A stretch of DNA of 52,966 bases. It comes from Chloroflexota bacterium (GTDB lineage Bacteria; Chloroflexota; Anaerolineae; UBA4142). The position numbers and the translations under genes are program-made. Shown here piece after piece: positions 7,086-15,582 of the stretch. Each line of letters starts with the position of its first letter. Position 1 is the first letter of the stretch. The stretch covers positions 1 through 52,966 of the forward strand of contig JACRMI010000114.1 of the NCBI GenBank assembly GCA_016215025.1. Direction: 5' to 3'. Below the pieces are notes generated by a model that saw only the letters and a list, made by a program, of their open reading frames with translations, was not told the origin of the DNA and did no database searches.

Positions 7086-10000
7086 GTGGCAGGCTCACTT
7101 GTTTTTTATTTACAGGACAAGTCCATGCAACGCGCCATCGGGGTGGCGATCGGTTTAGTGTTAGCGCAGGTTTTGCAAGCGCTGGCGCGCTGGCATGGGC
7201 TGCCCATGCCAGCCGTTGTTAGTGATGGATTGGCGTTGCTCACGGATGTACTCGCGGCGGCGTGTCTGTTCCGCGCTGCCGAAGACTCAGCCCATCTGAG
7301 CAAGCACATTGCACGGGGCTGGATGATCCTGGCACTCGGCATGTTCTTTTATGCAATCGGCGATGGAGTGTGGCTGGTTCTGCGGATAATTTCCGCAGAA
7401 ACGCGCTACGTCTCCATTGCCGATTTGTTTTACTTGGTCACATTGATTCTTTTTACCACCGGGGTTTACTTGTTATGTGTTGAAAAAAATCTCTCAAATA
7501 CGCTGACTCATTTTATCCTGGATTATGGCGTTCTGCTGATTACGGCAGCGTTAGCGTTTTGGATTTTTATTTTCCAGCCAGCCATCGAGGCAAATCGCGA
7601 CTCGGATCCCCTTAGCCTGGTGTTGATGCTTCTCTATCCGAGCATTGAACTCGTCTTGTTAATTGCGGTCCTGCGTTTATTCAATAGCCGTGTGAACCAG
7701 ATGCTCCCGCTTTCTCTCATTTTACTCGCCGCGGGCGGTGTGACTCAAATCGTGACCGGCATAGATTATTCTATTCAATCCCTTGAGTCTACCTATGTTA
7801 GTGGTCGATTGGAAGAAACTGGGTTTATTCTAGCATCTTGTTTCTTTGGCTTGGCTGGTATAGCACAGTCGATTTTGGCGCGCTCCCAGCCAACGCTTAG
7901 CCAAGTTGATTCCGCAGCTTTGCCTGACTCGAACTATTGGGGACAAATTCTCAACAATATTGGTGTCGTGATAGCTTATAGCATTCTGGCGTTGCATGAA
8001 ACTCTCAACGTTCCCATTGCATTTCAAGCACTAGCAATGGCACTGGGCGTGATTATCCTCTTGATGCTCATTCGACAAACGACGACCGTGGTTGAAAACC
8101 ACCGTCTGTACGCGGCGGGGCAGCAAGAAATCAAGGAACGCAAACACGTCGAACAATCGCTGCGCATACTGGAAAAGGCGCTCGAAACCATGAACCTTGG
8201 CGTAACCATTACGAACAAAGAAGGCAATGTTATTTTTACCAACCCTGCTGACGCGCGGATGCACGGTTTTCAAATTCAAGAGTTGATCGGGAAACCAGCC
8301 AAAATTCTTGGTTTTGGCGGGCTAGCAAACAAACTGACCGAATCCAAGCCAGAAGTTTGGACACCAAGCTGGCGACGCGAGCGCCAGAATGTTCGAAAGG
8401 ATGGCACTACGTTCCCGGTTGAACTTATCTCGGACACGGTCTGGGATGAAGCAGGCGTTTCCGCCGGTACGGTAACGACGTGTCAAGACATTACGGAGCG
8501 CAGGCAAGCGGAACAAGCTTTGCGCGAGAGTGAAGAACGTTTGCGTCGCATCACCGACAATATGCTGGATGTGATTCTGGAGGTCGATGTCGAGGGCAAC
8601 ATTCGATATGCGAGTCCTTCGTATCAACGCGTCTTGGGACAAGAGGTAAATGCTGTGCTTGGGCAATCGATCACTCAGCGCATCCATTCTGAGGATGTCC
8701 CCTCCACGTCAAAGGTTTTGTCTCAAGCATTTGATACATTTCCAGTGACCAGTTCGGTAACATTTCGCTATCAACATGCTCTGGGGAATTACGTGTGGCT
8801 TGAATGTAATGCTAACTTTATTCGTGAGCCGGATGGACGAATCGTCAGTATCGTGTTATCCGGTCGCGATATCACCGACCGAAAGGAACTGCATGATGCG
8901 CTTGTGAAAAGTGAAAGGTCGCTCCGCAAGTTGACAGATCATCTCGAAATTCGCGTCGCTCAGCGCACGATGGAATTGGAGCAAGCGAATACCGAACTGG
9001 TGCAAACGCAAGCGCGCCTCAAGCATCTGTTATCGGCAAGCCCGACAGTGATTTACAGCTGTAGAGCCAGCGGCGATTTTAGCGCAACGTTCATCAGCGA
9101 CAATGTGCAGCGCGTGATGGGATTCAGTCCCCAGGATTTTATCGATCATCCGGGGTTGTGGTTGAATAACATTCACCCCGATGACAAATGGCGCGTGCTA
9201 ACCGCGCTGACCGAAAAACCTTCTGACGAAACTATTGCCGAATATCGTTTTCGCCATAAGAACAACTCTTATCGCTGGGTGCGAGACAGCGGTCGCATTA
9301 TGCGCGATGCCAACCATGTGCCAACAGAAATCGTTGGTTCGTGGACGGACATTACCGAACAAAAACAGACGAGTGAGCGGCAACGAATTTTGTACAATGT
9401 CTTGCGTTCTGTAAGTGGTCATCTCGATATGAATACGATTCTGCGTTCGGCAGTTGAAACCATTGCCGATATCACCGGTTATCCGCATGTTTGCGCGGCG
9501 ATGCTCGACCCTGATAATTTACATTGGGTCGTGCGGGGAGCGGCAGGAAGACTTGCCGCTGAGTTAGGCGCGACCTATGAGATTCATCAAGGAGTCATCG
9601 GACGGGCATTCCGAACTGAACAGATGCAATGGGTGACTGACATCACAGATGATCCGGATTATGTGCGCGATGTCCACGCCAAGGACGTGCCCGCCTTGCA
9701 GAGTGAGGTCGTCGTGCTGATGCGGCGCGGTGAGCATTTATTCGGCGCGCTCAACGTTGAAAGCGATCAGGTCGATGCATTCAATTCCGATGACGTGGCG
9801 TTGATTCAATCTTTGTCGGATGTGATTGTGCTCGCGTTGGAGAATGCGCGATTATATGCCCAAGCCCAGCGCGAGATCGCCGAACGTAAGAAAGCGGAAG
9901 AAGCGCTCCGCGCATCCCAGCAATTGCTGGCAAAGACCTTTGCCAGTTTGCGTGAAGCAGTCTTTGTTATCGATGTGGATACGGCGACGATCACGGACTG

Positions 10001-10772
10001 TAATCCGGCGGCATCGGAAATATTTGGATATGCGCGCCAAGAGATGTTGAGCCGACCTATGGGTTTTCTCCATGTGGATGAGGCGGCATTGCAACATTTC
10101 AGAGAGCAAGTGCTTGATAGTTTGGCGCAAAAGGGCTATTTGCTCTTGCCCGACTTTAAGATGAAATGCAAAGATGGGCGGATTATTTCAACCGAAAATC
10201 ACGTGATGTCGATTGAGGCCGAAGGTGGCAAACGCACGGCTTGGGTTAGTGTGGTGCGAGATATTACCGCGCGCAAGAGCGTAGAAGATGCACTCCGCCA
10301 TCTCAGCACCCACGATTCGTTGACGGGCTTGTACAACCGCGCTTTTTTCCAAGATGAATTCGAGCGATTGCGTCATAGTCGTCAACTTCCCACCAGTCTC
10401 ATCGTGGTTGACATCGATGGCATGAAGCATGCCAATGACAAGCTGGGACATTCCGCCGGGGATGAGCTTTTGATCCGAACGGCAGAAGTACTCCGAGTCG
10501 CATTCCGAACCGAAGATGTTGTGGCGCGCATCGGCGGTGATGAATTTGCCGTTCTGTTGCCGCTGACCGATCAAGCCGCCGTCGATGAAGCCCTGGCGCG
10601 GTGTCGTGCAAAGCTCGCTCAACACAACGCCGACCATCTGATTTCGCTTAGTTTGTCATTGGGCGCGGCGACCGCTGCAACGAGCGACGATTTTATGCAC
10701 GCTTTTAAAACAGCAGATGAAAAAATGTATCAAGACAAGGCATCTCACAAAGGAAGCCAGAACACTCGATAA
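7086..10772 (+). CDS. Multi-sensor PAS/GAF diguanylate cyclase
   Basis: This 1228-residue membrane protein probably makes cyclic di-GMP in response to several cues. A GTG start at 7086 is supported by GGAGG at 7077-7081; ATG 7125 is an alternative. The first 330 residues hold about eight membrane segments. Then follow PAS domains at roughly 355-475, 480-600 and 655-765, a GAF domain (about 780-940) and a fourth PAS domain (about 950-1070). Helical linkers such as ITERRQAEQALRESEERL join them. The C-terminal GGDEF domain begins at DSLTGLYNR and has an intact GGDEF motif with an I-site RTED five residues before it. No EAL or HD-GYP domain is present. It is the second diguanylate cyclase in 8 kb. 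Confidence 0.9.
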   Translation: MAGSLVFYLQDKSMQRAIGVAIGLVLAQVLQALARWHGLPMPAVVSDGLALLTDVLAAACLFRAAEDSAHLSKHIARGWMILALGMFFYAIGDGVWLVLRIISAETRYVSIADLFYLVTLILFTTGVYLLCVEKNLSNTLTHFILDYGVLLITAALAFWIFIFQPAIEANRDSDPLSLVLMLLYPSIELVLLIAVLRLFNSRVNQMLPLSLILLAAGGVTQIVTGIDYSIQSLESTYVSGRLEETGFILASCFFGLAGIAQSILARSQPTLSQVDSAALPDSNYWGQILNNIGVVIAYSILALHETLNVPIAFQALAMALGVIILLMLIRQTTTVVENHRLYAAGQQEIKERKHVEQSLRILEKALETMNLGVTITNKEGNVIFTNPADARMHGFQIQELIGKPAKILGFGGLANKLTESKPEVWTPSWRRERQNVRKDGTTFPVELISDTVWDEAGVSAGTVTTCQDITERRQAEQALRESEERLRRITDNMLDVILEVDVEGNIRYASPSYQRVLGQEVNAVLGQSITQRIHSEDVPSTSKVLSQAFDTFPVTSSVTFRYQHALGNYVWLECNANFIREPDGRIVSIVLSGRDITDRKELHDALVKSERSLRKLTDHLEIRVAQRTMELEQANTELVQTQARLKHLLSASPTVIYSCRASGDFSATFISDNVQRVMGFSPQDFIDHPGLWLNNIHPDDKWRVLTALTEKPSDETIAEYRFRHKNNSYRWVRDSGRIMRDANHVPTEIVGSWTDITEQKQTSERQRILYNVLRSVSGHLDMNTILRSAVETIADITGYPHVCAAMLDPDNLHWVVRGAAGRLAAELGATYEIHQGVIGRAFRTEQMQWVTDITDDPDYVRDVHAKDVPALQSEVVVLMRRGEHLFGALNVESDQVDAFNSDDVALIQSLSDVIVLALENARLYAQAQREIAERKKAEEALRASQQLLAKTFASLREAVFVIDVDTATITDCNPAASEIFGYARQEMLSRPMGFLHVDEAALQHFREQVLDSLAQKGYLLLPDFKMKCKDGRIISTENHVMSIEAEGGKRTAWVSVVRDITARKSVEDALRHLSTHDSLTGLYNRAFFQDEFERLRHSRQLPTSLIVVDIDGMKHANDKLGHSAGDELLIRTAEVLRVAFRTEDVVARIGGDEFAVLLPLTDQAAVDEALARCRAKLAQHNADHLISLSLSLGAATAATSDDFMHAFKTADEKMYQDKASHKGSQNTR

Positions 10773-10785
10773 AGCAAAAGTTGAT

Positions 10786-10814
10786 TTGACAATTTTCTCT
10801 CAATGTAGTCTACT
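10786..10814 (+). promoter_or_regulatory. Sigma70-type promoter of maeB
   Basis: TTGACA (10786-10791), a 17-nt spacer and TCTACT (10809-10814) form a plausible promoter directly after the diguanylate cyclase gene. The spacer carries TTTTCTCT at 10793-10800, as in the proS and metallophosphoesterase promoters. Confidence 0.5.
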
Positions 10815-10836
10815 AGGAGCAACGCGAAGTAGCTTT

Positions 10837-10863
10837 GCCCTCCTCTCATGTCGGGACGAGGGC
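10837..10863 (+). promoter_or_regulatory. Leader hairpin upstream of maeB
   Basis: GCCCTC (10837-10842) pairs with GAGGGC (10858-10863) in the 5' leader and is followed by gagcgattttt. It could work as an attenuator or simply structure the leader. The arrangement of promoter, short leader and GC-rich hairpin resembles that upstream of the metallophosphoesterase. Confidence 0.4.
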
Positions 10864-10892
10864 GAGCGATTTTTCTCAGGGAGGAATCATCT

Positions 10893-13148
10893 ATGCCAGT
10901 CACCAAACAAGAAGTACTCGATTATCATCGCATGGGACGCCCCGGCAAGATTCAAGTCTTGCCGACCAAGCCCGCATTAACCCAGCGCGATCTCTCGCTG
11001 GCGTATTCACCCGGCGTCGCGGAAGCCACATTGGAAGTGGAACGCGATCCGGAGACCGCATACGAATTGACCGCGAAAGGCAACCTCGTTGCGGTTGTAT
11101 CGAACGGCACAGCCATCCTGGGTTTGGGTGATCGCGGACCACTCGCGTCCAAACCCGTGATGGAAGGCAAGGGCTTGTTGTTCAAACGTTTTGCCGACAT
11201 CGACGTGTTCGATATTGAGATCAATGCGCGCACGCCGGAAGAAATCATCAACGTCGTCAAGGCGCTGGAGCCGACCTTTGGCGGCATCAACTTGGAAGAC
11301 ATCAAGGCACCGGAATGTTTTGAAGTCGAAGAGAAATGCAAAACGGCGATGAACATTCCGGTCTTTCACGATGACCAACACGGCACGGCGATCATCTCCG
11401 GTGCGGGCTTGCTCAACGCGCTCGAAATCACCGGCAAGCGCATCGATCAAATTCGCGTGGTCATTAGCGGCGCGGGCGCAAGTGCCGTCGCGTGCGGCGA
11501 ATTTTGGATTCGGCTGGGTGTCCAGCGTGAGAACGTGACGATGGTCGATACGAAAGGTGTCGTTTATAAAGGTCGCACCGAGGGCATGAATCCCTACAAA
11601 GCTCGATTCGCTCAAGAGACGCAAGCTCGCACGCTTGCCGATGCTATCAAAGAAGCCGATGTGTTCCTGGGTTTATCGGTGAAGGATTTGTTGACGCCGG
11701 CGATGGTCAAGACGATGGCGTCCTCGCCGCTTATTTTCGCCTTGGCGAATCCCGACCCCGAAATTCGGTATGAGCTTGCGAAAGAGGCTCGTCCTGATGC
11801 AATCATTGGCACGGGACGCAGCGACTATCCGAATCAAATTAATAACGTGCTCGGCTTTCCATTTATTTTCCGCGGCGCGCTCGACGTGCGCGCGAAGGCG
11901 ATCAACGAAGAAATGAAAGTTGCCGCCGCCAAAGCGCTCGCCGCGCTGACGAAGGAAGATGTGCCCGATTCGGTTTTGAAAGCATACGGTCTCGATTCGT
12001 TGAAATTCGGACCGGAGTACATTGTACCAAAGCCAGTCGATCCACGCGTGCTGTTGTGGGAAGCGCCTGCCGTCGCGCGCGCTGCGATTGAATCCGGCGT
12101 CGCGCGTCGGACCATCGACATTGCGCAGTATCGCGAACAATTGGAAGCGCGCATGGGCAAGGGACGCGAGGTGATGCGGACGATTTTGAACAAAGCGAAA
12201 TCGAATCCAAAGCGCATCGTGTTTGGCGAGGGCGAAGAACCCAAAGTGATTCGCGCGGCAATTCAAGTCCAAGACGAAGGCATCGCCCATCCGATCTTGC
12301 TCGGCAATCGCACGGTCATCGAACAACGCATCAAGGAATTGGGCATCGATTTCAAACCGACGATTGTTTCGCTCGTGCGCGGCAATCCGTCATCCGAGAT
12401 GCAAAAGTATATCAAGGCGTACCACAAATTGCGCGAGCGTAAAGGCATTACGCTCGGCATGGCAGAGCGCATGATGTCGCGCCGCAATCATTTTGGTCCG
12501 ATGATGGTCAAGCTAGGCGATGCCGATGCGTTCGTTAGTGGGCTTACGTTCAACTATCCCGATGTGATTCGTCCCGCGCTTGAAGTGGTTCATACGCGTT
12601 CTGGGGTATGCAAAGCGGCTGGGATGTATATGGTCATCACGCGCGATCAGCGTGTCTATTTCTTCACCGACGCGACGGTGAACATTGCGCCGACTGCCGA
12701 AGACCTTTCGGAAATCGCGATCCTCGCATCGGACGCGGTGCGCAATTTCGACATCGAGCCGCGCGTCGCCATGTTGTCATTCTCGAACTTTGGCAGCACG
12801 CCCCATCCGCTTGCGGACAAGGTTCGGCAAGCGATTGATCTGGTACGCGCAAAACGCGCAGAGCTTCCGATTGATGGAGAGATGCAAGCCGACACGGCAG
12901 TCGTTTCGCACATTTTGGAAGAACGCTATCCGTTCGCGCGGGTGCGCAATCCGAATGTGCTCGTATTCCCCAATCTGGAATCGGCAAATGTCGCGTACAA
13001 GTTGCTGCGGCATCTCGGCGATGCGGAAACCATTGGACCGATTTTGTTGGGGATGGGCAAACCCATTCACGTCTTGCAACAAGGCGATGAGGTGAAAGAC
13101 ATTGTCAATATGACGGCGATTGCGGTGGTGGATGCCCAGAATCAATGA
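10893..13148 (+). CDS. maeB: MaeB-type malic enzyme with phosphotransacetylase-like domain
   Basis: This 751-residue cytoplasmic enzyme decarboxylates malate to pyruvate with reduction of NAD(P). It links the TCA cycle to pyruvate and acetyl-CoA pools. The N-terminal malic domain (about 1-165) includes LAYSPGVAEA, GNLVAVVSNGTAILGLGD and the HDDQHGTAI segment. The NAD(P)-binding domain (about 165-400) follows, with VISGAGASAVACGE. The C-terminal third (about 425-751) is phosphotransacetylase-like, beginning near KRIVFGEGEEPKVIRAA. It usually serves for allosteric regulation by acetyl-CoA rather than catalysis. The ATG at 10893 has an ideal AGGGAGG (10878-10884); an in-frame ATG at 10848 lies inside the leader hairpin and is less likely. 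A strong terminator follows. Confidence 0.93.
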   Translation: MPVTKQEVLDYHRMGRPGKIQVLPTKPALTQRDLSLAYSPGVAEATLEVERDPETAYELTAKGNLVAVVSNGTAILGLGDRGPLASKPVMEGKGLLFKRFADIDVFDIEINARTPEEIINVVKALEPTFGGINLEDIKAPECFEVEEKCKTAMNIPVFHDDQHGTAIISGAGLLNALEITGKRIDQIRVVISGAGASAVACGEFWIRLGVQRENVTMVDTKGVVYKGRTEGMNPYKARFAQETQARTLADAIKEADVFLGLSVKDLLTPAMVKTMASSPLIFALANPDPEIRYELAKEARPDAIIGTGRSDYPNQINNVLGFPFIFRGALDVRAKAINEEMKVAAAKALAALTKEDVPDSVLKAYGLDSLKFGPEYIVPKPVDPRVLLWEAPAVARAAIESGVARRTIDIAQYREQLEARMGKGREVMRTILNKAKSNPKRIVFGEGEEPKVIRAAIQVQDEGIAHPILLGNRTVIEQRIKELGIDFKPTIVSLVRGNPSSEMQKYIKAYHKLRERKGITLGMAERMMSRRNHFGPMMVKLGDADAFVSGLTFNYPDVIRPALEVVHTRSGVCKAAGMYMVITRDQRVYFFTDATVNIAPTAEDLSEIAILASDAVRNFDIEPRVAMLSFSNFGSTPHPLADKVRQAIDLVRAKRAELPIDGEMQADTAVVSHILEERYPFARVRNPNVLVFPNLESANVAYKLLRHLGDAETIGPILLGMGKPIHVLQQGDEVKDIVNMTAIAVVDAQNQ

Positions 13149-13198
13149 GAAATATCAACTGAACAAGCCTTGGTAAAATTGCCAGGCAACTCTGAAAA

Positions 13199-13240
13199 AA
13201 CGCGGGGGAAGAACTTTCCTCCGCGTTTTATATAATTTTT
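13199..13240 (+). terminator. Rho-independent terminator after maeB
   Basis: ACGCGGGGGAAG pairs with CTTTCCTCCGCGT (allowing one bulge), flanked by an A run on the left and TTTTATATAATTTTT on the right. It sits 50 bp after the stop codon. Confidence 0.85.
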
Positions 13241-13653
13241 CCGAGGCATTTCAAAAGACTGAGCCAGCTTCCAAAACTTGCTCTTCCCAGTCTGCCTTCT
13301 TCAGGATTTCACAATTCCTTAATCGAACTCCAATCAAACTTTAACGCAGGATAACTCGAAACATTGCGACAATGCCTTGAGGAAGGAAGCAGTTAAAATA
13401 ATTTCTTTACGAAATGCGGCATACCAATTTTGATAAAGCTGCGTTGTAGATGATGGGGTTATTTGACTGATTCGTGACTTTCGGTGACGCAACTCTATCG
13501 TATTCTGTAGGTGGAGTGCCCCAGACAGGTTGTCTTTTGATCGTATGGCAGCGGCGACTTGGTCGGTCGGTAAACTGGAGCATGTGGTTGCTCAAGGAGG
13601 ACAGCATCATTCGCGAACGTCTTCACACAATTGGGTCTAGTCAAGACAGAAAC
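13241..13653. other. Non-coding stretch before the sulfotransferase pair
   Basis: No convincing gene is seen. The sulfotransferase frame is open upstream to a GTG at 13474, but the extra 60 codons show no family similarity. An aaggagga sequence at 13593-13600 has no in-frame start codon at a suitable distance. The region probably holds the promoter of the two sulfotransferases, but I cannot place it. Confidence 0.4.
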
Positions 13654-14589
13654 ATGAATATGGTGCGCGGCGAAAGCCGGCGCACTTTTGTCGGTGTCGA
13701 AACGAGTGCTTTCTCTGGCGCAACCCTTTTGTCCTTTTTGCTTAATGCCCATCCTCGCATTGCGAGTATCGGCGAAATGAATGGTTTGCTGCGAAAGAAT
13801 CCAGAGGAATACGTCTGTTCCTGTGGTAATTTGATCCGACAGTGTGAATTCTGGCAAGCGATGCGTGGTGAAATGGCACAGTGCGGGTTTGATTTCGACG
13901 TGGCGAATTTCGCGACTAAATTCCATTTAGGCGGACCCCGATGGATTCAGCGTTTGCGCGCCGATTCATTTCATAACCGGTTGCTCAATGCCCTCCGGGA
14001 TGCCGCGCTAAAATCGTTGCCGGGAGAGCGTAGACGGTTCGAAAAGTTGGTCGCCAGGAATAAAGCTTTTATCGAATCGGTCCTCCGCCTCACCGGCAAA
14101 GACGTCTTTGTCGATACTTCGAAAGATCGAATGAGAGCACGCGCCCTCAAAATGTTCTCTCCGTACGATGTCCGCGCCATTCATCTTATTCGTGATCCGC
14201 GGGGTGTTGTGGCATCCCGATTGCAAAGACATGGGGAAATCAGTGGTAGGCGAGCGGCTTACGAGTGGGTCTGGCTTCATAAAAAGCTGCAAGATTTTCC
14301 CAGTTTTCTTGCTCCCGCCAGGTACATGCAGGTCCGTTATGAAGATTTGTGCAGTGAGCCGCGCGCAATGTTGCACAAGCTCTACCGCTTTTGCGACGTA
14401 GATCCAGATTTTGAGCCACCCGATTTCAAGTCAACGACGCATCACATCGTCGGCAACCCCATGCGGCTCAATGGTATATCGGTGATCAAGCTAGACGAAT
14501 CCTGGCGCAACAAGTTGACCCCTGAGCAGCAAAAACAAGTCTGGGAGATTGCCGGAGACTTTGCCACAAAGTATGGCTATTCGTGGTAA
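13654..14589 (+). CDS. Sulfotransferase family protein (divergent)
   Basis: This protein of about 311 residues resembles PAPS-dependent sulfotransferases, which move a sulfuryl group from PAPS to an acceptor. Near the N terminus, FVGVETSAFSGATLLSFL occupies the place of the 5'-phosphosulfate loop. The usual basic residue before SG is replaced by Phe (AFSGAT). Near residue 180, DTSKD and then LIRDPRGVVASRL form the 3'-phosphate binding segment. YMQVRYEDLCSEP and the C-terminal EPPDF...HHIVGNPMR segment are also typical. I chose ATG 13654; ATG 13660 and an upstream GTG at 13474 are alternatives. The gene is followed 47 bp later by a second sulfotransferase, and the two probably form an operon. 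The acceptor is unknown. Confidence 0.78.
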   Translation: MNMVRGESRRTFVGVETSAFSGATLLSFLLNAHPRIASIGEMNGLLRKNPEEYVCSCGNLIRQCEFWQAMRGEMAQCGFDFDVANFATKFHLGGPRWIQRLRADSFHNRLLNALRDAALKSLPGERRRFEKLVARNKAFIESVLRLTGKDVFVDTSKDRMRARALKMFSPYDVRAIHLIRDPRGVVASRLQRHGEISGRRAAYEWVWLHKKLQDFPSFLAPARYMQVRYEDLCSEPRAMLHKLYRFCDVDPDFEPPDFKSTTHHIVGNPMRLNGISVIKLDESWRNKLTPEQQKQVWEIAGDFATKYGYSW

Positions 14590-14636
14590 TAGGCGGGCTG
14601 CCGAAAAATCGCAATTGGCAGTGAGGTGAGCATAGA

Positions 14637-15503
14637 ATGCCTTTTCAAGCCCTGAGGAGATCAGCCAATCGAATCAAGCGTCAATTGGTCTGGGAGTATC
14701 GGCAAGCAACGAATCGGTTTAGGTCCTTGCCGCATTTTGTTGTGATTGGTGCTCAAAAAGCCGGGACGACCAGCTTGTACTATTATTTGAGCCAACATCC
14801 TCAAATTGCGCCAAGCTTTGCAAAAGAAGTCCATTATTTCGATGGGGGACAGAAAGCCAACTCGAACAACTATGAAAATGGTGTTCATTGGTATCGCGCC
14901 CACTTTCCGCTCACGTCACGCCTCGGCAATCGTCGAATGACGGGCGAGGCATCTCCGATCTATATTTTTCATCCGCAGGTCGCGGAACGCATCCATCAGC
15001 TTATGCCTAACGTCAAGCTGATTGCGCTTTTGAGAAATCCCACTGAACGCGCAATCTCTCACTATTTTCACCAAAAACGAACGGGACGAGAGACCCTGCC
15101 TCTCGACCAAGCGCTGCAAGAAGAGGACAAGCGAATCAATCCTGCGATCAAGCGATGCGATTTTGGGAATGATGCCTTTCGGCGTTTTTCCTACAAAGCC
15201 CGTGGACGTTACAAAGAACAACTCGATCGATATTTCCGATATTTTTCCAGAGACCAGTTGTTAATCCTGAGCAGCGAAGAGTTTTTCCGCGAACCTATGG
15301 CGACGCTCGACCGAGTATTCGAGTTCTTGGGGATTGAGGAAGGAATCAAATCCATAAATTTGAATCCGAAAAATGTTGCGCCCAATAAATCCGACATCGC
15401 CCCACAAGTTCGTGAATACTTGGATGACTATTTCGCATCGGACAATCAGGCGCTGTTCGAGTTGATCGGCAAGGAATTCGATTGGCGAAGAGGCACAGTA
15501 TAA
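14637..15503 (+). CDS. PAPS-dependent sulfotransferase
   Basis: This 288-residue protein has a clear sulfotransferase domain of the heparan-sulfate/carbohydrate type. The 5'-phosphosulfate loop is intact (VIGAQKAGTTSLYYYL, about residues 38-53). The 3'-phosphate segment LIALLRNPTERAISHY lies near 130-145. The KEVHYFD segment after the loop is typical of glycan sulfotransferases. No signal peptide or membrane anchor is evident, so it should act in the cytoplasm. ATG 14637 has AGGTGAG about 10 bases upstream. Together with the preceding divergent paralogue it suggests sulfation of a cell-surface glycan, lipid or small molecule. No PAPS synthesis genes are in the window. Confidence 0.88.
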   Translation: MPFQALRRSANRIKRQLVWEYRQATNRFRSLPHFVVIGAQKAGTTSLYYYLSQHPQIAPSFAKEVHYFDGGQKANSNNYENGVHWYRAHFPLTSRLGNRRMTGEASPIYIFHPQVAERIHQLMPNVKLIALLRNPTERAISHYFHQKRTGRETLPLDQALQEEDKRINPAIKRCDFGNDAFRRFSYKARGRYKEQLDRYFRYFSRDQLLILSSEEFFREPMATLDRVFEFLGIEEGIKSINLNPKNVAPNKSDIAPQVREYLDDYFASDNQALFELIGKEFDWRRGTV

Positions 15504-15532
15504 CGATGGCAAATTGTTGGTGAAAAAATGAC

Positions 15533-15571
15533 AAAACGCGGATGGAGAATTTTCTCCGCCCGCGTTTTTCA
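15533..15571. terminator. Bidirectional terminator between convergent genes
   Basis: AAAACGCGG...GGAGAA pairs with TTCTCC...CCGCGTTTTT. The A run on one side and T run on the other allow termination of the plus-strand sulfotransferases and of the minus-strand binding-protein gene. Confidence 0.85.
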
Positions 15572-15582
15572 TTTGACTCGGA

